A DNA stretch of 25,929 bases from CAYGDT01 sp964348745 (GTDB lineage: Bacteria > Patescibacteriota > Gracilibacteria > Peribacterales > Peribacteraceae): positions 1-25,929 of the forward strand of contig CAYGDT010000007.1 in the NCBI GenBank assembly GCA_964348745.1, written 5' to 3'. Made by a program: the position numbers and the translations under genes. The stretch's first letter is position 1; every line of letters starts with the position of its first letter. The notes beneath the pieces are model-generated. The model had not been told where the DNA came from. It was given only the letters and a program-made list of their open reading frames with translations, and did no database searches. Below, in pieces: positions 14,020 through 20,066 of the stretch.

Positions 14020-15462
14020 ATGCCTACTCTCGAAGTAATCATCGGTCTGGAAGTCCACGCGCAAATGAACACGAAGACGAAAATGTTCTGCGGATGCGAT
14101 AATGACGCCTTTGGCAAAGCACCCAACACTACCGTCTGTCCGGTGTGCATGGGCCACCCCGGCACGCTGCCCGCACCGAACGCTGCCGCCATCGAAAAAG
14201 CGATGAAAGCATCGCTTGCGCTCGGAGGGACGATCAACCCAGAAAACCATTTCGACCGCAAACATTACTTTTACCCTGATCTCCCGATGGGGTTCCAGAT
14301 CTCACAGTACGATTTCCCGCTCAGTAGCGGAGGCTCCGTGACCTACGAACGCACGGACAATGCAGGTGGGGTCACCGGTACAAACACATGCGGCATCACA
14401 CGGCTGCATATGGAAAATGATGCGGGAAAGTTGACCCATCGAGGTTCAACGACGCTGTGCGACTATAATCGCGCGGGAACGCCGCTGATGGAGATCGTCA
14501 CCGAGCCGGATCTGCGCAGCGCAAATGAGGCTGTGGCGTTTGCACAAGAACTGCGAAGAATGCTCATTGCAATCGATGCCTCTGAAGCGGATATGTTCAA
14601 AGGCATGATGCGGTTCGATGCATCGATTTCGCTGCGGGTGAAAGGAACGAAAGAGCTCAACCCGCGCAGTGAGATCAAGAATCTCAATTCGTTCAAATCT
14701 CTGGAGAAAGCGCTGCAATACGAGGAAAAACGTCTGCGCAAACTTTGGGAAGAGACCGGAGGTCCGCTCAAAGGAAACATCACGGTGGGTTGGCTCGATG
14801 ATGAAGAAAAGACCAAGATGCTGCGCGACAAGGAAAACGCAGACGATTACCGATACTTTCCCGAACCCGATATCCCGCCACTGCGGTTTACAAAGAAAGA
14901 CATCGAAGCGATCGCCAAGAAATTACCGACGCTCCCCGGAGCGCTGAAAGAGAAATACACGAGCCTCGGACTCGATAGCAAGCAGACTTTGCAGCTCATT
15001 GATCATCCGATGCTGCGTGCCATGTTCGACGCCATCCACGAAAAAACAGGAGATGCAAAGCGTGCAGGCAGCATGGTACTCACACAGTTGCTTGGATTCC
15101 TGCATGCCGCGGGAAAGGACGTGTCGCAAGGACCCGATGCGAGCGCGATGCTCGAACTGATCGCAAAGATCGACGACGGCACGATTTCCGGTAACGCAGG
15201 GAAAGACGTCCTGCTTAAAATGGTAGAAACAGGGAAGAGCGCAGCAGCGATCATTAAGGCAGAAGGCATGCAGCAGATCAGCGATGATACTGTCATCGAA
15301 AAACTCGTAGACAATGCAATCGCAGCAAACCCCAAGGCGATCGAGTCGTACAAAGCGGGCAAGGTCACCGCTCTCGGCGCAATCGTCGGATGGGTCATGA
15401 AAGAGAGTAAGGGGCAGGCGAATCCCGAGATTGTTCAGAAAATCCTTCGAAAGAAACTATAA
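14020..15462 (+). CDS. gatB: Aspartyl/glutamyl-tRNA amidotransferase subunit B
   Basis: GatB is the kinase and tRNA-binding subunit of GatCAB, which amidates Glu-tRNA(Gln) and Asp-tRNA(Asn). The 480-residue length is normal. Family signatures include EVIIGLEVHAQMNTKTKMFCGC with the zinc-type CxC, then CPVCMGHPGTLP, HYFYPDLPMGFQISQYD, RLHMENDAGKL, DYNRAGTPLMEIVTEPD and the C-terminal YqeY-like helical tail ending NPEIVQKILRKKL. gatA and gatC are not in the window, so the complex is encoded at more than one locus or outside this region. The ATG at 14020 begins the conserved N-terminus. The gene faces the next gene convergently with a 49-bp gap. Confidence 0.97.
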   Translation: MPTLEVIIGLEVHAQMNTKTKMFCGCDNDAFGKAPNTTVCPVCMGHPGTLPAPNAAAIEKAMKASLALGGTINPENHFDRKHYFYPDLPMGFQISQYDFPLSSGGSVTYERTDNAGGVTGTNTCGITRLHMENDAGKLTHRGSTTLCDYNRAGTPLMEIVTEPDLRSANEAVAFAQELRRMLIAIDASEADMFKGMMRFDASISLRVKGTKELNPRSEIKNLNSFKSLEKALQYEEKRLRKLWEETGGPLKGNITVGWLDDEEKTKMLRDKENADDYRYFPEPDIPPLRFTKKDIEAIAKKLPTLPGALKEKYTSLGLDSKQTLQLIDHPMLRAMFDAIHEKTGDAKRAGSMVLTQLLGFLHAAGKDVSQGPDASAMLELIAKIDDGTISGNAGKDVLLKMVETGKSAAAIIKAEGMQQISDDTVIEKLVDNAIAANPKAIESYKAGKVTALGAIVGWVMKESKGQANPEIVQKILRKKL

Positions 15463-15511
15463 TACGTTGGACATCTGCGAGCAGTGTTCAGCGTGTCGTC
15501 ATGAGATCAAA

Positions 15512-16465
15512 TTAACTGAAACTCGGAGCCCGTCCATCCAAGATACGGACATCGGTAAAACCAGGCAGCGGGTCAGCAAAATGTAATGTGGTGATCTTAC
15601 TAACATCCAGCTCATGATTAAGTTCCTGTACACGCATGGAATTTGGGAGCTTAAGCATGCGAGGCGTATTTGCTGTACGCAGCAAGTAAACTACGCGATC
15701 TACTTGTTTTTGCGTTAAACTTTCAAAAGGAGGTGCCATTTCAGTTTTGACACGATAGGTCGTGAGCATGGCAGTGCCCGCAGGACCGGGAGCGACACGC
15801 AACTGAGAACCTGCAATGCGCAGCGCTTCGTTAATCTGGGCTGCTTGATCTTGTTTAAACTGTTCAACCGCTGCAACGCCTCTATCTGGGATATTAAGGG
15901 TATTAATTCTGGGACCAAATTTAGCCAAAAGATTCCGAGAAAACGCCTGTGATTTTTCGCGCAGCAATGCCAAATCTTCTCCTTCACTCATCCGTGGAGC
16001 TTCCTCAGGGGTACGCTTTGGGTCACCAATCGTAACTTGAATATTATTGGTGCTACGACCTCCCTCAGCTACATTCGTTCCGCCGGTAGCCACACTGGTG
16101 CTTTCACTTTCACTTGTAGCGACAGCAGACGTGATATCAGGATCAACAATCCCGATAGAAGTAGCCATCTCCGTGAGCGCTACTCGATCATCCTCGTCAG
16201 CCTCTCGCTCGGCCTCTTTACGCTCACGCTTCTCTGTTTCTGCTTTTTCCCGATCCTCTGCACTGGGTCTTTCAGCGGAATCATCACGCTTTGACGTTTC
16301 TGGAGTTTCCGTTGTTTCCTTTTTGTTCAGCTGCTTTTTTCCCTCAGTAGACTCCTGTCCATTACCTCCTGTAGGAGCGGGATGAAATGTTTCAGCATCA
16401 AATACAGCGAAAAACAAAAACCGATGCTCTAAATATAGCGATCGGCGAGAGGGAATAGTACGCAT
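15512..16465 (-). CDS. Unknown protein with a highly charged middle region
   Basis: I do not recognise this 317-residue protein. The N-terminal 30 residues are moderately hydrophobic. Residues about 35-105 form a Glu/Lys/Arg-rich, probably disordered or coiled segment. The C-terminal half looks folded, with QAQINEALRIAGSQLRVAPG, KQVDRVVYLLRTANTPRMLKLP and a short terminal segment. The open frame continues upstream to a GTG at 16543, which would add a hydrophobic N-terminus. However, an extended -10 promoter (TGGTATAAT) at 16497-16505 lies downstream of that GTG, so ATG 16465 is more likely. It is the last gene of the minus-strand run after efp. Confidence 0.6.
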   Translation of the reverse strand: MRTIPSRRSLYLEHRFLFFAVFDAETFHPAPTGGNGQESTEGKKQLNKKETTETPETSKRDDSAERPSAEDREKAETEKRERKEAEREADEDDRVALTEMATSIGIVDPDITSAVATSESESTSVATGGTNVAEGGRSTNNIQVTIGDPKRTPEEAPRMSEGEDLALLREKSQAFSRNLLAKFGPRINTLNIPDRGVAAVEQFKQDQAAQINEALRIAGSQLRVAPGPAGTAMLTTYRVKTEMAPPFESLTQKQVDRVVYLLRTANTPRMLKLPNSMRVQELNHELDVSKITTLHFADPLPGFTDVRILDGRAPSFS

Positions 16466-16496
16466 AGGAGTTTGGGTATGTATTGTTGTTAAGAAT

Positions 16497-16505
16497 ATTA
16501 TACCA
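16497..16505 (-). promoter_or_regulatory. Putative extended -10 promoter TGGTATAAT
   Basis: A consensus TATAAT with the upstream TGn extension lies on the minus strand 31 bases before ATG 16465. This would give a leader of about 25 bases, longer than for most genes here. It decides against the GTG start at 16543. Confidence 0.5.
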
Positions 16506-16546
16506 AAAAAATCAATAAATAGGAATAGTAAATATTGCCTCACATC

Positions 16547-16600
16547 AGCGGAATTTCATGTCCGAGGCCCGTCAAAACGGGCCGAGTTTGAAATTCCGCT
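16547..16600. repeat. Compound palindrome downstream of efp
   Basis: A perfect 12-bp outer stem (16547-16558 with 16589-16600, AGCGGAATTTCA) encloses a perfect 7-bp inner hairpin, GGCCCGT-CAAA-ACGGGCC (16566-16583). No U-tract follows on either strand, so it is not a standard intrinsic terminator. It could act as an RNA processing or stability structure, or be a REP-like element. Confidence 0.8.
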
Positions 16601-16614
16601 GTGCCTTTTCTTTT

Positions 16615-16646
16615 GTTCTTTCTTTTCGGCAACGAAAAGAAAGAAC
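16615..16646. repeat. Perfect 14-bp stem hairpin after the efp stop
   Basis: A perfect inverted repeat with a 14-bp stem (16615-16628 and 16633-16646) and a 4-base loop begins one base after the efp stop codon. The stem carries A-rich and T-rich strands. It probably marks the efp transcript end or protects the 3' end. On the minus strand it is followed by an A-rich stretch, not U. Confidence 0.75.
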
Positions 16647-16647
16647 A

Positions 16648-17205
16648 TCACACCCTACCCATATACGCCTTTGTCTCCGTATTCACCGTCACGATGTCCC
16701 CTTCTTTGATAAAAAGAGGGACATTCACCACGACACCGGAATTGAGTGTGGCAGGCTTGGTGCCTCCGGTCGCGGTATCGCCTTTGACTCCGGGCATCGT
16801 TTCCACGACTTTCAAGTCAACAGTCGGCGGCACCTGAATGCCGATCGGCTGGTCTTCGAACGCCATTGCATTGCATTCTTGCCCTTCCACCAGAAAATCC
16901 ATCGCATCGCCGACCGTTTCGGTGTTCAAAACAAACTGATCGTAAGTTTGCAAATCCATGAACGTCATGCCGGTGACATCGCGAAAAAGATATTGGACGC
17001 GACGAAATCCAACGTCTGCTGGCTCGATTTTCTCACTGCCTTGAAAATTATGCGCAATAATCGCGCCTGTCTTTAAGTTTTTAAGTTTGCACTGCATGTT
17101 CGCCTTGCTCTGGCTCTTGCGACCAAACTGCGACGTAACAATGAGGTATGGAATGCCATCCATCTGAATGGCGCGGCCGGGCTTCAGGTCTGTGAGAACA
17201 TACAT
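16648..17205 (-). CDS. efp: Translation elongation factor P
   Basis: EF-P binds ribosomes stalled at polyproline stretches and promotes peptide bond formation. The 185 residues cover the three beta-barrel domains: TDLKPGRAIQMDGIPYLIV, FRRVQYLFRDVTGMTFMDLQTYDQF, and the signature VPPTVDLKVVETMPGVKGDTA with KPATLNSGVVVNVPLFI. In the domain I loop, simple alignment with E. coli EF-P puts Gln32 at the tip position usually occupied by a modified Lys or Arg, with Lys30 and Lys34 on either side. No modification enzymes are adjacent. It lies downstream of the sigma/FecR pair, separated by the heptamer array. Confidence 0.96.
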   Translation of the reverse strand: MYVLTDLKPGRAIQMDGIPYLIVTSQFGRKSQSKANMQCKLKNLKTGAIIAHNFQGSEKIEPADVGFRRVQYLFRDVTGMTFMDLQTYDQFVLNTETVGDAMDFLVEGQECNAMAFEDQPIGIQVPPTVDLKVVETMPGVKGDTATGGTKPATLNSGVVVNVPLFIKEGDIVTVNTETKAYMGRV

Positions 17206-17210
17206 ACTGC

Positions 17211-17389
17211 GGAGTGGATAACGGATAATGGAAAGAGGATAACGGAAAGAGGATAACTATGCATCGTTCTTCTATCACTTTATCCGTTTTTCACTATCCA
17301 CTATCCGTTATCCTGTATCCACTTTTCACTATCCTTTATCCACTTCTACTATCCACTTTCCACTTTCCTTTATCCACTATCCACTTCCT
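17211..17389. repeat. Large inverted pair of heptamer arrays between FecR gene and efp
   Basis: The left arm (17211-17256) has GGATAAC, GGATAAT and GGAAAGA units. The right arm (17275-17389) has ACTATCC, TTTATCC, GTTATCC, ACTTTCC and ACTTTTC units, the reverse complement type. The array runs from the stop codon of the FecR-like gene to just before the efp start. It is the same repeat family as at 12840-13046, 4.2 kb away in an unrelated spacer. Confidence 0.9.
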
Positions 17390-19307
17390 AAATAACATCT
17401 CCTACCGTTTCCCAGCGCAAACGAACAACTTCTTTGTAAACGCGTTTCGGGAACTCTTCGGGACCGTCGGGTAGTATCGAAGCCAATTTGCGTAGAATCC
17501 GCCCTTCCTCGGGATGACCATGCAATGCTTTCACCTCGGCAAAGAACTGGTTAATGCGTGCTTGTGCTAAATTATAGATGAAAATCTTGTCACGGATCTC
17601 CTGTGCAATCTGCTGCACTTCTGCGTCGCTCATTGCCACCGACGACGGTTCGGTGGGTGCAGGGAGGAATATGGAGATATCCGAGAGAAGCTCCGGATCT
17701 ATATCTGCACCGCGAGTACTTGCCGTTTGCAGCGCTGTCGCAAGGAACGAAAGCAGTGTGTTAGCCTCCTTGTGCATGGAAGGATCCATGGCAAAGCCGG
17801 GGTCTTCCATAATGGACATGTACGGCTGCAAATCCGACCATACCGCACTCACGAGATCTGAATGACCTTCATCCGCGGCCTTCAACATCGCAGCGAGGCC
17901 ATCAAGCAAAAGCGTACTCTGCGCGTCTTCGTTATGCGCCATGTCGCCCGGGAAATCGACACCTGCTTCGAGCACTGTCTTCTTGATCACATACGAATCG
18001 TCGCCGGGAAGTACTGCAGCCATCTGCGCCGTACTTTCCATCATGGCACGCTGCACCAAATATTCCGCAAGACTGCCGTGGTTTTGGCCATCGGCAATAG
18101 CAAGCAGCGTCTGCTTGTATTCATCGAGCGTCGTAGTTGCCTCCTCGCCGCTCGAGATCAGCGCTGCGGCTTCGTTGAGGCGGGTTTCCGCCTGTGCGAG
18201 CTGCTTTTCCACACGCGACTGCGCTCCGATAGTCATCCACATATCCGCAACCTCGGCAAAGCGCTTAACGGGATACAGCGGGGATGTCGGCAGAATTCCT
18301 GCGTTGACGATGCGCCTCTCATGCTGAGCCTGCGCGATGTCATGGCGGTGCACCGCATCTCGGTTTAAGTTCTGATTCGCCCAAGTGTACTGATACCACT
18401 TGGCGGGAATCTTTTTGACCAGCAGCACATTGTTTGCCGAAAGTTCTGTGCGCTCACCGGAAGAAAGGAATACCGGATCGCCGTTATTATAGACCGTCGC
18501 ACTACGGTCATAGACTTCGACATTGACGACGTCATCTTCGGTAATCAATACGCTTCCTTCGTTCACCTGCACCTGTCCGAAACTCGTGGCGACTGTCAGG
18601 CCGGGCAGCTGCGGAGGCACAAGACCCTGCATCCAGATCTTTCCGGTAAAGAGCGTGAGTATCGGTGTAGAAACGGCATCGGGTTCCAAGCGATCTGTCA
18701 GACTCTGGAGTTGTACCGCCGTATTCGGACCGAGGCGCACCACGCCATCGTCATGGAGAATAATGCTCGCTTCGCCATCGCGCGTGCGAATCATCATGCC
18801 TGGCTCTACGGCAAGCGCATCAGTAAGAGGTTGCCACAACCCTCCGATCGATACGGATACCTCTCCCTGCGTGGGAATCAGTGTGGCGGCAGACTCGGCA
18901 ACAGTCGACGATGCCATGAACAGGAACGGCGTCATGCGCATGAAGATGCCAAAAACCGCAAAAGCGGCCGTCCACTTGAAAATCTGCGGCAAAACGGCGG
19001 CTGTGGTGACCGGCTGGAGACTCAGCAGCACGCGGGCTTTGATCTGTTCTCGCAACGCGGGGGAAGGCTGGAGTGCAATGCGGATCCGCGTAAAGGTACT
19101 CGCTTGCGGCAATTCCATATGCGTCGCAATGCGGTTCCAGATCATCTCCTGAGAAGAGCGTGACGGCGTGATGTCGTGCCGTAACCTTGCAAAGAGTGTG
19201 CTCTTTGCATGCGTGCGCGACTGTACGGAACGCAAAATCTTTGCCTGAAGATCGGCACGCGGCTCGATGCGCTTACGGAGGCCGATGAGGAGTTCTTCAG
19301 GGTTCAT
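17388..19307 (-). CDS. FecR-domain membrane protein with DUF5667-like region
   Basis: This 639-residue protein is a likely anti-sigma or sensor partner of the ECF sigma factor encoded just upstream. About 110 N-terminal residues are cytoplasmic and helical. One membrane segment spans 110-134 (FKWTAAFAVFGIFMRMTPFLF). Residues about 145-260 fit a FecR domain: GEVSVSIGGLWQPL, PGMMIRTRDGEASIILHDDGVVRLGPNT. From 338 the sequence LPTSPLYPVKRFAEVADMW, followed by RVEKQLAQAETRLNEAA, fits DUF5667, a region found with sigma-factor regulators. A long helical C-terminus follows. The start at 19307 lies 60 bp after the sigma gene stop, so the two should be co-transcribed. Its target and signal are unknown. 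Confidence 0.78.
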   Translation of the reverse strand: MNPEELLIGLRKRIEPRADLQAKILRSVQSRTHAKSTLFARLRHDITPSRSSQEMIWNRIATHMELPQASTFTRIRIALQPSPALREQIKARVLLSLQPVTTAAVLPQIFKWTAAFAVFGIFMRMTPFLFMASSTVAESAATLIPTQGEVSVSIGGLWQPLTDALAVEPGMMIRTRDGEASIILHDDGVVRLGPNTAVQLQSLTDRLEPDAVSTPILTLFTGKIWMQGLVPPQLPGLTVATSFGQVQVNEGSVLITEDDVVNVEVYDRSATVYNNGDPVFLSSGERTELSANNVLLVKKIPAKWYQYTWANQNLNRDAVHRHDIAQAQHERRIVNAGILPTSPLYPVKRFAEVADMWMTIGAQSRVEKQLAQAETRLNEAAALISSGEEATTTLDEYKQTLLAIADGQNHGSLAEYLVQRAMMESTAQMAAVLPGDDSYVIKKTVLEAGVDFPGDMAHNEDAQSTLLLDGLAAMLKAADEGHSDLVSAVWSDLQPYMSIMEDPGFAMDPSMHKEANTLLSFLATALQTASTRGADIDPELLSDISIFLPAPTEPSSVAMSDAEVQQIAQEIRDKIFIYNLAQARINQFFAEVKALHGHPEEGRILRKLASILPDGPEEFPKRVYKEVVRLRWETVGDVI

Positions 19308-19367
19308 AGTTCTTGCAGAGGATCGAACGAGGGAGGAAGGGGTCTGTTACGCAATAAAGAGAGGAAA

Positions 19368-19973
19368 TCAGGCGGCATAGACCGCGCAGTACTCTTGGAT
19401 ATTTTCCGGAAGGTGCTGCTCAAGTTTTTTTAAGGCTCTATGCTTTAGAATGCGCACGGCGCCTTCGGTCAGACGAAGCACGCGCGCGATCTCGCTATGG
19501 GGAAGATCTGCCATGTAGGAAAGAAGCAGTATTTCCCGGTAGCGCTCCGGCAATTTATTGAGAGCAAGATTGACGATCTGGAGCATTTCATCCCGACCCA
19601 CCTTTGTGTCGGCACGGCTGAACACGTCGTGATCGACGATATCTTCGGGGAATTCCTCAAATCCATGGTGCGTCCGATAGGCATCGATCACCGTATGCCT
19701 CGCAATCCGAAAGAGCCATGCGGCAAACGGCACATTCTTACGCTCGGTGTAGGTATACAGTTTTTCCCACGCCTTCACGAAGATGTCTGCCACCAGATCT
19801 TCGGCGGCTTCACTCGGCACGCGAAACGCCGTGTACCGGTATACCTGCAAGAAGAACATGTCATAGATCTTGCCGAATGCCTCTGTGTCACCTTCCTTGG
19901 CACGACGGACATACTCTGGCAACACGAGTTGCTGCACGTCTACGCCTGCCTCTGCTCCTTTTCGTGGGGGCAT
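19368..19973 (-). CDS. ECF-type RNA polymerase sigma factor
   Basis: This 201-residue protein has the two regions of extracytoplasmic-function sigma factors. Region 2 runs from EAFGKIYDMFFLQVYRYTAF through AEDLVADIFVKAWEKLYTY and FAAWLFRIARHTVIDAYR, covering -10 recognition and core binding. Region 4 is LNKLPERYREILLLSYMADL followed by the helix-turn-helix HSEIARVLRLTEGAVRILKHRAL. The linker between them is short and there is no region 3, as expected. The ATG at 19973 starts a non-conserved leader of about 25 residues. With the downstream FecR/DUF5667 protein it forms a probable signal-responsive pair. Which promoters it uses cannot be seen from this window. Confidence 0.93.
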   Translation of the reverse strand: MPPRKGAEAGVDVQQLVLPEYVRRAKEGDTEAFGKIYDMFFLQVYRYTAFRVPSEAAEDLVADIFVKAWEKLYTYTERKNVPFAAWLFRIARHTVIDAYRTHHGFEEFPEDIVDHDVFSRADTKVGRDEMLQIVNLALNKLPERYREILLLSYMADLPHSEIARVLRLTEGAVRILKHRALKKLEQHLPENIQEYCAVYAA

Positions 19974-20066
19974 AAAATCGATCAGATTCTACCATAGAAA
20001 CGATCTTCAACCCGTTTTGTTACTGATTTCCCGTTGACGGATTATTGTATAAAAAATGTATTCATC

